Origin: Pseudomonas sp. QTF5
GTDB lineage: Bacteria > Pseudomonadota > Gammaproteobacteria > Pseudomonadales > Pseudomonadaceae
Reading direction: 5' to 3'
Assembly: GCF_000512695.2 (NCBI RefSeq)
Contig: NZ_AZRW02000004.1
Location: 62,001 to 126,000 of the forward strand
Length of the DNA stretch: 64,000 bases
Part shown: positions 1 through 13,277 of the stretch, in pieces
Layout of the letters: every line of letters starts with the position of its first letter
How positions within the stretch are numbered: position 1 is the stretch's first letter
The notes under the pieces: generated by a model
Told to the model about the DNA's origin: nothing
What the model saw: only the letters and a program-made list of their open reading frames with translations
Database searches by the model: none
Translations under genes and position numbers: made by a program

Positions 1-180
1 GCGGCGGTGGAGCAGTTGCCGCTGGTGGGAGGCGATAAGACACCGATTACTGTCAGTATCGGTATCAGCACCTGGACGACGGCGACCGACATCAGCCTGG
101 AGCAGTTGTTGTTTGCGGCGGACAAGGCGCTGTATCAGGCCAAGGAAAACGGGCGGAATCGGGTGGTCGCTGCGGATTGA
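1..180 (+). CDS. GGDEF-domain protein (diguanylate cyclase type), C-terminal fragment
   Basis: The first 59 codons in frame 1 run to a TGA at 178-180 with no start in the window. They contain VSIGIS, a stretch of about 20 residues, and then ADKALYQAKENGRNRV, which is the hallmark end of a GGDEF domain. GGDEF proteins make cyclic di-GMP, but the active-site GG(D/E)EF motif lies outside the window, so activity cannot be judged. The gene converges on lpxC, separated by a REP-like repeat and the lpxC terminator. Confidence 0.85.
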   Translation, partial: AAVEQLPLVGGDKTPITVSIGISTWTTATDISLEQLLFAADKALYQAKENGRNRVVAAD

Positions 181-288
181 TCGTTCCCACGCTCCGCGTG
201 GGAATGCCTCCCCGGACGCTCCGCGTCCGTTTTGGCAGGACGCGGAGCGTCCCGAGCTGCATTCCCACGCAGAGCGTGGGAACGATCA
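179..288. repeat. REP-like inverted repeat doublet (GTTCCCACGCTCCGCGTGGG family)
   Basis: The outer arms are GTTCCCACGCTCCGCGTGGG at the left and CCCACGCAGAGCGTGGGAAC at the right. An inner pair, GGACGCTCCGCGTCC and GGACGCGGAGCGTCC, is also self-complementary. Nested imperfect palindromes in the gap between two convergent genes are typical of Pseudomonas REP/BIME elements. This family differs from the other two in the window. Confidence 0.8.
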
Positions 289-297
289 TACGATCAT

Positions 298-329
298 AAA
301 AAAAGGCCACCCGAAGGTAGCCTTTAAAA
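298..329 (-). terminator. Rho-independent terminator of the dcw cluster, after lpxC
   Basis: Read on the minus strand, GGCTACC-TTCG-GGTGGCC forms a 7-bp stem (one G-T pair) with a UUCG loop, flanked by an A-run and followed by a run of T. It begins about 20 bases after the lpxC stop. Confidence 0.85.
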
Positions 330-348
330 AACTAGAGAGGTTTTTTGC

Positions 349-1296
<948 letters not shown>

Positions 1297-1372
1297 TCAA
1301 CAAAGGCTGGCGATGATAGCAGACCAGACCTTTGCTGAACACCAATCACCCTAATACCCCTGATACATTTCA

Positions 1373-2566
1373 TCAATCGGCCTGACGACGCAGGAAAGCC
1401 GGGATGTCCAGGTAGTCCAGGTCATCGTGCGGGTTCATCTTCGCGGCAGTCGCAGCACCGGCCTGAGCCTGGTTGCGCATGACGGTCGGACGATCCAGGT
1501 CACGGTAGTTCACCGCAGGCTGTTCTTGACGAACAGGGGCTTGTTGTTGTGGCTGGGAGGCCATCGAGGTGTGAACGGTATTGTCGATGACCTTCACAGG
1601 CTTCTCGATTTTAGCGCCTAAACCGGTGGCAACAACAGTCACGTGCAGCTCATCGCGCATATCTGGATCGATAACGGTACCAACCTTGACCATCGCGTGC
1701 TCGGAAGCGAAGGCTTCGATGATGCTACCCACGTCGGAGTACTCACCCAGGGACAGGTCAGGACCGGCGGTGATGTTCACCAGGATACCGCGTGCGCCTT
1801 GCAGGTTCACGTCTTCGAGCAACGGGTTGCGAATGGCCGCTTCGGTGGCCTCACGTGCACGGTTCGGACCGCTGGCGCAGCCAGTGCCCATCATCGCCAT
1901 GCCCATTTCGCTCATCACGGTACGCACGTCGGCAAAGTCGACGTTGATCATGCCCGGACGCTTGATGATGTCGGAGATACCGCGAACGGCACCGGCCAGT
2001 ACATCGTCGGCCTTGGCGAAAGCCGACAGCAGGCTGGCGTCTTTACCGAGGATGGTCAGCAGCTTCTCGTTGGGAATGGTGATCAACGAGTCGACGCTTT
2101 CAGACAGCAGACGAATACCTTCGTCGGCGAGCTGCATGCGCTTGCGGCCTTCGAACGGGAACGGACGGGTCACCACCGCAACGGTGAGGATCCCCATTTC
2201 CTTGGCCACTTCGGCAATGATCGGCGCAGCACCGGTACCGGTACCACCGCCCATGCCGGTGGTGATGAACACCATGTTGGTGCCCTGCAGGACTTCGGCA
2301 ATGCGCTCACGATCTTCGAGAGCGGCCTGACGACCTACTTCAGGGTTGGCGCCGGCACCCAGACCTTTGGTCACGCCGGTACCCAGTTGCAGGATGGTCC
2401 GCGCGCTGATGCTCTTCAGCGCCTGGGCATCAGTGTTGGCGCAGATGAACTCAACGCCTTCAATGTTGCTCTTGACCATGTGATTGACAGCGTTGCCGCC
2501 GCCACCGCCAACACCGATAACTTTAATTACCGGGCTTGCGGGGATGTTGTCTACGAGTTCGAACAT
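1373..2566 (-). CDS. ftsZ: Cell division GTPase FtsZ
   Basis: FtsZ is the tubulin-like GTPase that polymerises at mid-cell and recruits the divisome. The 397-residue protein has the tubulin signature GGGTGTG at about residues 106-112. The T7 synergy loop NVDFAD lies at about 208-213 and completes the active site of the neighbouring subunit. A low-complexity Gln/Ala linker at about 330-380 leads to the conserved C-terminal peptide DYLDIPAFLRRQAD, the binding site for FtsA and ZipA. A strong GGAG-type ribosome site precedes the ATG. It follows ftsA after 80 bp, room for an internal promoter. Confidence 0.99.
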   Translation of the reverse strand: MFELVDNIPASPVIKVIGVGGGGGNAVNHMVKSNIEGVEFICANTDAQALKSISARTILQLGTGVTKGLGAGANPEVGRQAALEDRERIAEVLQGTNMVFITTGMGGGTGTGAAPIIAEVAKEMGILTVAVVTRPFPFEGRKRMQLADEGIRLLSESVDSLITIPNEKLLTILGKDASLLSAFAKADDVLAGAVRGISDIIKRPGMINVDFADVRTVMSEMGMAMMGTGCASGPNRAREATEAAIRNPLLEDVNLQGARGILVNITAGPDLSLGEYSDVGSIIEAFASEHAMVKVGTVIDPDMRDELHVTVVATGLGAKIEKPVKVIDNTVHTSMASQPQQQAPVRQEQPAVNYRDLDRPTVMRNQAQAGAATAAKMNPHDDLDYLDIPAFLRRQAD

Positions 2567-2646
2567 TTTCCCTCTCCTTACGTTCTCTAGTTTTTTTCGC
2601 CTACTGCGTTTTGCTGCTTTACCACTTGTCGCTTGAAACTGCTTCG

Positions 2647-3906
2647 TTAGAAGTTGCCTTGTACCCAGCTCTTGATGCGATCGAGCAAGGCGGCTTTCGG
2701 TTCGTCATTGCTGTAACTGTCGCGGCTGCCGATGCCGGAGAACGAAACCCCGTCGGACTGCTTCTGCAGGCCGTACATCAACAGGCCTACGCCGGTGGAA
2801 TAGATCGGGTTGCGGACCACATCGTCCAGGCCCTTGACGCCATGGGGCACGCCCAGGCGAACAGGCATATGGAAGATTTCCTCGGCCAGCTCAGTCGCGC
2901 CTTCCATCTTCGATGTACCGCCGGTCAGCACGATGCCGGCCGGGATCAGGTCTTCGTAGCCGCTGCGACGCAATTCGGCCTGGATCAGGGTGAACAGCTC
3001 GTCGTAACGCGGCTCGACCACTTCGGCCAAGGCCTGACGGGACAGCTCGCGCGGCGGACGGTCGCCGACGCTCGGCACCTTGATGGTTTCACCGGCACCG
3101 GCCAGTTTGGCCAGGGCGCAGGCGTAGCGGATCTTGATTTCTTCGGCGTACTGGGTCGGGGTGCGCAGCGCCATGGCGATGTCGTTGGTCACCTGATCGC
3201 CCGCAATCGGGATCACCGCGGTATGGCGAATCGCACCTTCGGTGAAGATCGCGATGTCGGTGGTACCGCCGCCGATGTCCACCAGGCATACGCCCAGTTC
3301 TTTCTCATCGTCGGTCAGGACCGAGTAGGCCGAGGCCAACTGCTCGAGAATGATGTCGTCGATTTCCAGGCCGCAGCGGCGCACGCATTTTTCAATGTTC
3401 TGTGCGGCGTTGACCGCGCAGGTGACCACGTGAACCTTGGCTTCCAGACGCACGCCGGACATGCCCAGCGGCTCGCGAACGCCTTCCTGGTTATCGATCA
3501 CGTAATCCTGCGGCAGGGTGTGCAGCACACGCTGGTCAGCCGGGATCGCCACGGCCTGGGCAGCGTCGAGAACACGCTCAAGGTCGGCGGAGCTGACTTC
3601 GCGATCACGAATCGCCACGATGCCGTGGGAATTCAGGCTGCGGATGTGATTGCCGGCCACGCCGACGAACGCCGAGTGGATCCGGCAACCGGCCATCAGC
3701 TGCGCTTCTTCGATAGCGCGCTGGATCGACTGGACGGTGGACTCGATGTTCACCACTACGCCTTTTTTCAGGCCGCGGGACGGATGAGTACCGATCCCGA
3801 CGATTTCGAGCGTGCCGTCGTCCGCGACCTCGCCTACCAGCGCCACCACCTTGGAGGTGCCGATATCGAGACCGACGATCATTTTGCCGCTTTGCACGTT
3901 TGCCAT
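2647..3906 (-). CDS. ftsA: Cell division protein FtsA, actin-like membrane anchor of FtsZ
   Basis: FtsA tethers FtsZ filaments to the inner membrane and links them to the synthetic divisome. The 419-residue sequence has the actin-type phosphate-1 loop GLDIGTSKVVALVGE near the N-terminus, a phosphate-2 motif VDIGGGTTDIAIF and the adenosine motif VLTGGTSKMEG. It ends in a short amphipathic helix, DRIKSWVQGNF, the membrane-targeting sequence. It lies 15 bp downstream of ftsQ and upstream of ftsZ, the usual Q-A-Z order. Confidence 0.99.
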   Translation of the reverse strand: MANVQSGKMIVGLDIGTSKVVALVGEVADDGTLEIVGIGTHPSRGLKKGVVVNIESTVQSIQRAIEEAQLMAGCRIHSAFVGVAGNHIRSLNSHGIVAIRDREVSSADLERVLDAAQAVAIPADQRVLHTLPQDYVIDNQEGVREPLGMSGVRLEAKVHVVTCAVNAAQNIEKCVRRCGLEIDDIILEQLASAYSVLTDDEKELGVCLVDIGGGTTDIAIFTEGAIRHTAVIPIAGDQVTNDIAMALRTPTQYAEEIKIRYACALAKLAGAGETIKVPSVGDRPPRELSRQALAEVVEPRYDELFTLIQAELRRSGYEDLIPAGIVLTGGTSKMEGATELAEEIFHMPVRLGVPHGVKGLDDVVRNPIYSTGVGLLMYGLQKQSDGVSFSGIGSRDSYSNDEPKAALLDRIKSWVQGNF

Positions 3907-3921
3907 GGGTCCTGCCTCTTC

Positions 3922-4788
3922 TTAATTCTTCGCGACAGCGGGTTGGGCTGTCGTGGGCGCTACAGGTTCCCGCCAGCCAACGGCGAGGCCGTTGGCGTAG
4001 CGCAGATCGATGCGCGCAATGTTCGTAATCTGCTCTTTGAGCGTCTTGTCATAGATGGCAATGAAGCGGCGCATCCTTTCCACCAGCTTGCCGCGTCCCA
4101 GCAGCAGTTCGATTCCCGGGCCCGCGCTGCCGGCGCCGGTGGTCAGGAACCAGCTGCCTCGTTCACGCAACTCCAGGCGTGCAATCGAGAAGCCCAACGG
4201 TCTGAGCATCTGGCTCAGCACCTGGTATTGCTGCATCACTTGCTGCTGGGCCCGCTGCGGGCCGAACAGCTGTGGCAAGTGTTCGTAGTTCGCCAGCTCG
4301 CGCGGGGTGAACGCCTGCCCCTGGTTGTTCAACAGCGACTCATCGCCCCACCGGGCCACCGGCAGTTGTTCTTCCAGGCGAATCACTACTTGATCCGGCC
4401 ATACCCGACGCACTTCGGCGTGGGCAATCCATGGCATCGTTTCAAGCTCGGTACGCATGCTCTCCAGGTCAATGGTGAAGAAGCTCGACGCCACGTACGG
4501 GGCGATCCGCTGCTGCACCGCTTGCTGGCTGATGTAACTCAAGTCGCCCTGCACCGCGATCTTGGTGATCGGCCGGTCGGCGTACGGCAGCAAACGCTGT
4601 GCGCCTTCATAAGTGCCGAACCCCAGCGCGACCAGCAGCACGGGCCAGAACAGGCTTCTCAGAAAACCAAAGTTGGCTTTCGGCAGGCGCGCGGACATCG
4701 GCTCTTTGGCCACCATTCGGCTGGCACCCCGCGGCACCGGCTTGCGGCCGGGTGCGGAGGGCTGATGTCTAAGCTGTGCGCCTTGCAT
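3922..4788 (-). CDS. ftsQ: Cell division protein FtsQ
   Basis: FtsQ is a bitopic inner-membrane protein that joins FtsL/FtsB to the early divisome. I use the ATG at 4788 ([13 protein letters not shown], 288 residues), 4 bp after the ddlB stop, rather than an upstream start inside ddlB. The N-terminal tail is basic and about 40 residues long. A transmembrane segment [17 protein letters not shown] follows, then a POTRA domain beginning [13 protein letters not shown] and the FtsQ beta domain. Its place between ddlB and ftsA supports the call. Confidence 0.96.
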   Translation of the reverse strand: MQGAQLRHQPSAPGRKPVPRGASRMVAKEPMSARLPKANFGFLRSLFWPVLLVALGFGTYEGAQRLLPYADRPITKIAVQGDLSYISQQAVQQRIAPYVASSFFTIDLESMRTELETMPWIAHAEVRRVWPDQVVIRLEEQLPVARWGDESLLNNQGQAFTPRELANYEHLPQLFGPQRAQQQVMQQYQVLSQMLRPLGFSIARLELRERGSWFLTTGAGSAGPGIELLLGRGKLVERMRRFIAIYDKTLKEQITNIARIDLRYANGLAVGWREPVAPTTAQPAVAKN

Positions 4789-4792
4789 CGTC

Positions 4793-7201
<2,409 letters not shown>

Positions 7202-7209
<8 letters not shown>

Positions 7210-8272
7210 GGACCACCTCCAGGCAGGTATCGACCACGTTACGGGTGGCATCGGGTTTGGCCAGGCGGCGTGCCGCGGTGGCCATGTCGTTGAGTCGTTG
7301 CGGTTGCATCAAGACCTCTGTCAGGCGAGCGGCAAGATCCGCTGCGCCAGTCGTTCTTTGCGGCATCAGAAAGGCAGCGCCTTCACGGGCCAAATAATCG
7401 GCGTTGCGGGTCTGGTGATCGTCGATCGCGTGGGGCAAAGGCACCAGCATCGAGGGCAGACCGGCAGCCGCCAGTTCACTGATGGTCAGCGCGCCTGCGC
7501 GGCACACCACCAGGTCGGCCCAGCCATAGGCTTGGGCCATGTCTTTGATGAAAGGCTGCACTTGCGCCTCGACGCCAGCCGCGCGGTAGCGCTCTGCAGT
7601 CACTTCATCGTGGTTTTTGCCGGCCTGATGAAACACGTCCGGGCGCAGGTCGGGGGCGACTTGCGACAGGGCTTCAGGCAGCAACTTGTTCAACGGCTCT
7701 GCGCCCAGGCTTCCGCCCAGGATCAGCAAACGCGCCTTGCGACCGGCCAGAGCAGGTCGCGGTGTTTCGAGGAACAGCTCGGTGCGCACCGGGTTACCGG
7801 TGGTACGACGGCTGTTCGACAGGGTAAAGGTGTCGGGGAACGCTTCACAGACTCGGGCGGCCAACGGCACCAGCAACCGATTGGCGGTACCGGCCACCGC
7901 GTTCTGTTCATGAACGATCACCGGCACGCCAGCCAGTTTGGCTGCAACGCCGCCGGGACCGGTCACGTAGCCACCGAAGCCGACCACACACACCGGCCGC
8001 AGTTGACGAATGATCGCCCGCGCCTGCCAGATCGACTTGAGCAACATGAACGGTGCCTTGAGCAGGGACAATTTGCCCTTGCCGCGCAAACCGCTGGCGT
8101 TGATCCGATGCAATTGAAGACCGGCCGCCGGCACCAGATCGTTTTCGATCCCGCGAGGCGTGCCGAGCCAGTGCACGGTGTAACCGCGGGCCTGGAATTC
8201 GCGTGCACAGGCCAGTGCCGGGAACACGTGGCCCCCGGTGCCGCCGGCCATGATCAATACGTTAGCGCCCAT
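7202..8272 (-). CDS. murG: Undecaprenyldiphospho-muramoylpentapeptide beta-N-acetylglucosaminyltransferase
   Basis: MurG is the peripheral membrane GT-B glycosyltransferase that turns lipid I into lipid II. The 356-residue product starts at the ATG at 8272 ([20 protein letters not shown]), which places the first glycine-rich loop at residues 10-14. The second loop appears as [13 protein letters not shown], and the donor-site segment as [19 protein letters not shown]. The start lies inside the end of ftsW (11-bp overlap). Confidence 0.97.
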
Positions 8273-9479
8273 GGTTCGGCTCCTCGGCGAAGTCGCTCTC
8301 ATGGAATTCCATCTCTTCGCTGCCCAGGTGGGTTCGACTCTCCCACTCGATACGCAGTAACAAGCCAAGACAGGCACAGCAGATCACCAACGAACTGCCG
8401 CCATAACTGAGGAATGGCAGGGTCAGACCTTTGGTTGGCAGCAGGCCGACGTTCACCCCGATGTTGATCAGGAACTGACCGATCCACAGGAACGACAAGC
8501 CGTACGCGATATAGGCGGCGAAAAACTGTTTGGCCTTCTCGGCCCAATAACCAATGTACATGCCGCGAATACAGACAAAGACGAACAACGCCAATGTGCA
8601 CAACGAACCCACGGCGCCCAGTTCTTCGGCCAGGACCGAGAACACGAAGTCGGTGTGGGCTTCCGGCAGGTAGAACTGTTTCTGCACGCTGTTGCCCAAA
8701 CCAACGCCCAGCCATTCGCCACGACCGAAAGCGATCAACGCTTGAGACAACTGATAGCCAGCACCGAACTGGTCGGCCCACGGGTCCGCAAAGTTGGTCA
8801 GTCGCGCCATTCGATACGGCTGCATTTGAATCAACAACACCACCGCACCGACAGCCAGGACAACCATCAAGGAAAAACGGAACAGCCCGACCCCGCCGAG
8901 GAACAGCATCGCCGCAGCAGCCCCCATCATCACGACCGTGGCACCGAAGTCCGGCTCCATCAGCAACAGACCCGCCATCGGCAGCAAAACGATGAACGGT
9001 TTGAAGAAACCCATCCAGCTTTCACGCACTTCTTTCTGGCGACGCACCAGATAACCGGCGAGGTAAATCACCACGAACACCTTGGCGATCTCGGAAGGCT
9101 GAACGTTGAAGAAACTGAAGCCGATCCAGCGCATCGAACCGTTCACTTCACGGCCGATCCCGGGGATGATCACCATCACCAGCAAACCGAACGCACCAAT
9201 CAGCATCAGCCAGCCCAGGCGTTGCCAGGTAGCGATCGGAATCATCATGGTGACGATGCAGGCACCCAGGCCCAGCACCACGTAGATAAGGTGGCGAATC
9301 ATGTAATACAGGGCACTGCCCGACTGCACCGCTGCCACTTCGGTGGATGCCGATGCAATCATCACCAGCCCAAGACCCAGCAGCGCCAGGCAACCGGCGA
9401 GCATCGGAAAATCGAGGTCGATGCCGCGCCCGGTGATCAGTGGCGATGGATAAGGCTTGATGATATTGCTCAGGTTCAT
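8262..9479 (-). CDS. ftsW: Lipid II polymerase of the divisome, SEDS family
   Basis: FtsW is a polytopic SEDS glycosyltransferase that polymerises septal peptidoglycan with FtsI. From the ATG at 9479 (MNLSNIIKPYPSPLITG) it has 405 residues and about ten hydrophobic segments. The SEDS regions VQPSEIAKVFVVIYLAGYL, EAHTDFVFSVLAEELGA and PTKGLTLPFLSYGGSS are clear. The start codon overlaps the murD stop (ATGA), and the gene sits between murD and murG as usual. Confidence 0.97.
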   Translation of the reverse strand: MNLSNIIKPYPSPLITGRGIDLDFPMLAGCLALLGLGLVMIASASTEVAAVQSGSALYYMIRHLIYVVLGLGACIVTMMIPIATWQRLGWLMLIGAFGLLVMVIIPGIGREVNGSMRWIGFSFFNVQPSEIAKVFVVIYLAGYLVRRQKEVRESWMGFFKPFIVLLPMAGLLLMEPDFGATVVMMGAAAAMLFLGGVGLFRFSLMVVLAVGAVVLLIQMQPYRMARLTNFADPWADQFGAGYQLSQALIAFGRGEWLGVGLGNSVQKQFYLPEAHTDFVFSVLAEELGAVGSLCTLALFVFVCIRGMYIGYWAEKAKQFFAAYIAYGLSFLWIGQFLINIGVNVGLLPTKGLTLPFLSYGGSSLVICCACLGLLLRIEWESRTHLGSEEMEFHESDFAEEPNHGR

Positions 9480-10822
9480 GCCAAGTCCTCCACGGCGCGG
9501 ACAAACTGGTGACCGCGATCTTCGTAGTTCTTGAACATGTCGAAGCTGGCGCAGGCCGGCGACAGCAGCACCGCGTCGCCCGGCTCGGCGATGGCGCGGC
9601 ATTGCGCGACGGCTTCATACAGCGAATTGACGCGAATCAGCGGTACGCCATCGCCGATGGCCTGGGCGATCAACTCGGAGTCCCGGCCCATCAGCACCAC
9701 GGCACGGCAGTTGGCCGCGACCGGATCACGCAGATCCTTGAACTCGGCACCCTTGCCGTCACCACCGGCGATCAGCACGAGTTTGCCGTCGATGTCTGCA
9801 CCCAGACCTTCGATGGCGGCCAGTGCGGCACCGACGTTGGTGGCTTTGGAATCGTTGTAGTAGCTCACGCCGTTGAGGTCGCGAACCCATTGGCAGCGAT
9901 GCTCGAGGCCGGCGAAGGTGCGCAGGCTCGAGAGCATGGCATCGAATGGCAGACCCACGGCGTGGCCCAGCGCCAAGGCCGCCAGGGCGTTGGACTGGTT
10001 ATGCGCGCCACGAATCTTCAACTCGCGCACCGGCATCAGGTTCTGGAATTCGAAAGCCAGATACTTCTCGCCCTCCTCTTCACGGATACCAAAGGCCTTG
10101 AAATCGGGCTTGCTCAAACCGAAGGTCCAGCATGGCTGGCCCTCGCCCATTAACGGGCGGCTAAGGGCATCCTGACGGTTAACCACGAACTGTTTGGCAC
10201 CACGGAAGATCCGGTGCTTGGCCAGGTGATAGGCCGGCAGACCGCTGTAGCGGTCCATGTGGTCTTCGCTGATGTTGAGCACGGTCGCCACTTCGGCGTT
10301 GAGTTGATCGGTGGTTTCCAGTTGGAAACTCGACAACTCCATCACGTATAACTCGACATCGTCGCTGAGCAAATCCAGCGCTGGCGTACCGAGGTTGCCA
10401 CCGACAGCGACACGTTTGCCGGCCGCAGCCGCCATCTCGCCGACCAGGGTGGTGACGGTGCTTTTCGCGTTGGAACCGCTGATGGCGACAATCGGCGCCT
10501 TCGCGTTACGCGCGAACAGCTCGATGTCGCCGGACAGTTTCACGCCACGGGCGGCGGCAGCCTGCAGGGCCGGGGTCGCCAGCGCCAGGCCGGGGCTCAC
10601 GTAGAGCTCGTCGGCACGGCACAGGAATTCGACGTCCAGCTCGCCACAACGCACTTCCACGTGCGGATAGTCACGCTTGAGCGTGGCCAGTTCCGGTGGA
10701 TTTTCCCGCGTATCGGCGACAGCGAACGACACGCCCCGGTTCGCCAGGAAGCGAACCAGGGACATGCCGCTCTTGCCGAGGCCGACAACGATGCGGAAGT
10801 GGTCAGAAGCGATCAGAGACAC
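9476..10822 (-). CDS. murD: UDP-N-acetylmuramoylalanine--D-glutamate ligase
   Basis: MurD adds D-glutamate to UDP-MurNAc-L-Ala. The 448-residue product has the N-terminal dinucleotide-like VVGLGKSGMSLVRFL and the Mur-ligase ATP loop AISGSNAKSTVTTLVGEM. The central motif NISEDHMDRY and the C-terminal-domain motif YYNDSKATNVGAALAAIEGL follow. The ATP loop reads SNAKST rather than the TNGKT type of the sister ligases, as in other MurD proteins. It lies 5 bp after mraY and overlaps ftsW by 4 bp. Confidence 0.98.
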   Translation of the reverse strand: MSLIASDHFRIVVGLGKSGMSLVRFLANRGVSFAVADTRENPPELATLKRDYPHVEVRCGELDVEFLCRADELYVSPGLALATPALQAAAARGVKLSGDIELFARNAKAPIVAISGSNAKSTVTTLVGEMAAAAGKRVAVGGNLGTPALDLLSDDVELYVMELSSFQLETTDQLNAEVATVLNISEDHMDRYSGLPAYHLAKHRIFRGAKQFVVNRQDALSRPLMGEGQPCWTFGLSKPDFKAFGIREEEGEKYLAFEFQNLMPVRELKIRGAHNQSNALAALALGHAVGLPFDAMLSSLRTFAGLEHRCQWVRDLNGVSYYNDSKATNVGAALAAIEGLGADIDGKLVLIAGGDGKGAEFKDLRDPVAANCRAVVLMGRDSELIAQAIGDGVPLIRVNSLYEAVAQCRAIAEPGDAVLLSPACASFDMFKNYEDRGHQFVRAVEDLA

Positions 10823-10827
10823 TGGTT

Positions 10828-11910
10828 CTACCTCAGCTTCAGGGTGGCAAGGCCGACCAGTACCAGAATCACGGTGATGATCCAGAAACGGACGATCACA
10901 CGCGGCTCGGGCCAGCCCTTGAGTTCAAAATGGTGGTGTATCGGTGCCATGCGGAACACACGGCGACCGGTCAGCTTGAAGGACGCAACCTGGATGACGA
11001 CCGACAGAGTCTCCATCACGAACACGCCGCCCATGATGAACAGGACGATTTCCTGACGGACGATCACTGCGATGGTGCCCAGGGCCGCGCCCAGCGCCAG
11101 TGCGCCGACGTCGCCCATGAACACCTGGGCCGGATAGGTGTTGAACCAGAGAAAACCCAGGCCCGCACCGATCAACGCGCCGCAGAACACGATCAGCTCG
11201 CCCGCGCCCGGTACGTAAGGAATCAGCAGGTATTCGGCGAATTTCACGTTACCCGACAGGTAGCAGAAGATCCCCAAGCCGCCGCCGACCATCACGGTAG
11301 GCATGATCGCCAGCCCGTCGAGGCCATCGGTCAGGTTGACCGCATTGCTCGAGCCGACAATCACGAAATAGGTCAGGACGATGAAACCCGCGCCCAGCGG
11401 AATGCTGTAGTCCTTGAGCATCGGCAGGATCAGGGTGGTTTCTACCGGCGTTGCCGCGGTCATATAAAGGAAGATCGCCGCGCCCAGGCCGAACACCGAC
11501 TGCCAGAAATACTTCCAGCGGCTAGGCAGGCCGCGAGAATTTTTCTCGATGACTTTGCGGTAATCGTCGACCCAGCCGATGGCGCCGAACAGCAGGGTCA
11601 CCAACAACACGACCCAAACGTAACGGTTGCTCAGGTCAGCCCAGAGCAAAGTGCTGACGCCGATGGACGACAGAATCAGCGCGCCACCCATGGTTGGCGT
11701 GCCGGACTTGGACAGGTGCGATTGCGGGCCGTCGTTACGAACGGATTGACCGATCTGACGGGTCTGCAAAGTGCGGATCATCCACGGGCCGTAGCACAGC
11801 GACAAGACCAGCGCGGTCAGCACACCGAGGATCCCGCGCAGGGTCAGGTACTGAAAGACCGCGAAGCCTTTGTAGAACTGTTGCAGATACTCCGCTAGCA
11901 GCAGCAGCAT
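10828..11910 (-). CDS. mraY: Phospho-N-acetylmuramoyl-pentapeptide-transferase
   Basis: MraY is the polytopic membrane enzyme that transfers phospho-MurNAc-pentapeptide to undecaprenyl phosphate, giving lipid I. I take the ATG at 11910 ([16 protein letters not shown], 360 residues, family length). The start overlaps the last base of the murF stop. Diagnostic motifs are the Mg-binding segments [14 protein letters not shown] and [17 protein letters not shown], and the C-terminal [18 protein letters not shown] loop. About ten transmembrane helices can be read. Confidence 0.98.
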   Translation of the reverse strand: MLLLLAEYLQQFYKGFAVFQYLTLRGILGVLTALVLSLCYGPWMIRTLQTRQIGQSVRNDGPQSHLSKSGTPTMGGALILSSIGVSTLLWADLSNRYVWVVLLVTLLFGAIGWVDDYRKVIEKNSRGLPSRWKYFWQSVFGLGAAIFLYMTAATPVETTLILPMLKDYSIPLGAGFIVLTYFVIVGSSNAVNLTDGLDGLAIMPTVMVGGGLGIFCYLSGNVKFAEYLLIPYVPGAGELIVFCGALIGAGLGFLWFNTYPAQVFMGDVGALALGAALGTIAVIVRQEIVLFIMGGVFVMETLSVVIQVASFKLTGRRVFRMAPIHHHFELKGWPEPRVIVRFWIITVILVLVGLATLKLR

Positions 11911-13277
11911 TAATGTTTCTCCAGACGGGTCCCGCACAAAGCGGCGACGATGTTTTCCATCGCGGCGCTGCGCGAGCCCTTGATCAAAATGGTGGTGTTT
12001 GTGTCCTGCTCGGCTTCCAGGGCCTTGATCAGCTCAGCCTGTGTGCTGAAGTGAAAAGCCTGCTCGCCGAAAGCGTGTACGGCGTGAGCCATCATTGGCC
12101 CGACCGCGTAAAGCGCGCAAACCTTGCCGCGGGCGTACTCGCCCACATCGCGGTGCCCCTGCTCCGCCCAATCGCCCAACTCGCCGATATCTCCGAGCAC
12201 CAAAACGGTGCGACCGGAAAAGCCGGCGAGTATATCAACGGCGGCGCACATGGAGGTGGGGTTTGCGTTGTACGTGTCATCGATCACGCGCATGCCGTTA
12301 GTTGCCAGTTGCGCGACGGTGCGGCCCTTGACCGGTTGCACCGCGCCGAGACCGGTGGCGATGCCGAACAGCGACACGCCCAAGGCATGGGCTGCAGCGG
12401 CGGCGGCCATGGCATTGGCGACGTTATGAGTGCCGAGCAGGTTCAGTTGAACCCGCTCCACACCCTCAGGACTGTGCAGGTTGAACGCCGGGCAACCGCG
12501 GGCATCGCGGTCCAGGTCGCTGGCGTAGAAGTCAGCGCTGATGTTGCTCAGGGCAAACGTCAGCACTTTGCGACCGGCAGCTCGGGTTTTCCAGATTTCA
12601 AAAGCCTTGTCGTCGAGATTCAGCACGGCGACGCCATCGGCATCCAGCCCTTCGAGAATCTCACCCTTGGCTTCAACGATTTTTTCCGGCCCGCCGAACT
12701 CGCCGACGTGGGCGGTCCCGGCGTTGTTGATGACAGCCACGTGCGGCTTGGTCATGCCGACGGTGTAGGCAATCTCGCCGAGCCGCGAAGCGCCGAGTTC
12801 GATCACGGCAGCGGTGTGTTCCGGTGCCAGTTCGAGCAGGGTCAGCGGAGCGCCCAGGTCATTGTTCAGGTTGCCACGGGTCGCCAGCACCGGACCGCGC
12901 GTGTGCAGGATGCTCGCGAGCATTTCCTTGACCGTGGTCTTGCCGCTGGAACCGGTGATGGCCACGACCGGCTGAGTGAACGCCGCACGGTTCATCGCGC
13001 CCAATTGGCCGAGGGCCTGGCGGGTGTCCTTGACCAGCAGTTGCGGCAGCGCGCTGTCGGCAACTTCGCGCTCGACCAAGGCACCCACGGCGCCTTTGGC
13101 GGCGACGTCATTGAGGTAGTCATGGCCATCGAAACGCGGGCCGGCCAGAGCGATAAACAGTTGGCCGGGCTTGATCGCGCGGCTATCGATGCTGACGCCG
13201 TCGAAGCTGGCGTCGCTGGCAATCAGACGGCCATTCAATGCGCCGGTCAGTTCGCTCAGTTTCAAGGCTTTAAGCAT
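11910..13277 (-). CDS. murF: UDP-N-acetylmuramoyl-tripeptide--D-alanyl-D-alanine ligase
   Basis: MurF adds the D-Ala-D-Ala dipeptide made by DdlB, finishing the UDP-MurNAc-pentapeptide. The 455-residue protein has the ATP loop [15 protein letters not shown] at about residue 110, the central motif [13 protein letters not shown] and the C-terminal [17 protein letters not shown]. It overlaps murE upstream by 8 bp and mraY by one base. Confidence 0.98.
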   Translation of the reverse strand: MLKALKLSELTGALNGRLIASDASFDGVSIDSRAIKPGQLFIALAGPRFDGHDYLNDVAAKGAVGALVEREVADSALPQLLVKDTRQALGQLGAMNRAAFTQPVVAITGSSGKTTVKEMLASILHTRGPVLATRGNLNNDLGAPLTLLELAPEHTAAVIELGASRLGEIAYTVGMTKPHVAVINNAGTAHVGEFGGPEKIVEAKGEILEGLDADGVAVLNLDDKAFEIWKTRAAGRKVLTFALSNISADFYASDLDRDARGCPAFNLHSPEGVERVQLNLLGTHNVANAMAAAAAAHALGVSLFGIATGLGAVQPVKGRTVAQLATNGMRVIDDTYNANPTSMCAAVDILAGFSGRTVLVLGDIGELGDWAEQGHRDVGEYARGKVCALYAVGPMMAHAVHAFGEQAFHFSTQAELIKALEAEQDTNTTILIKGSRSAAMENIVAALCGTRLEKH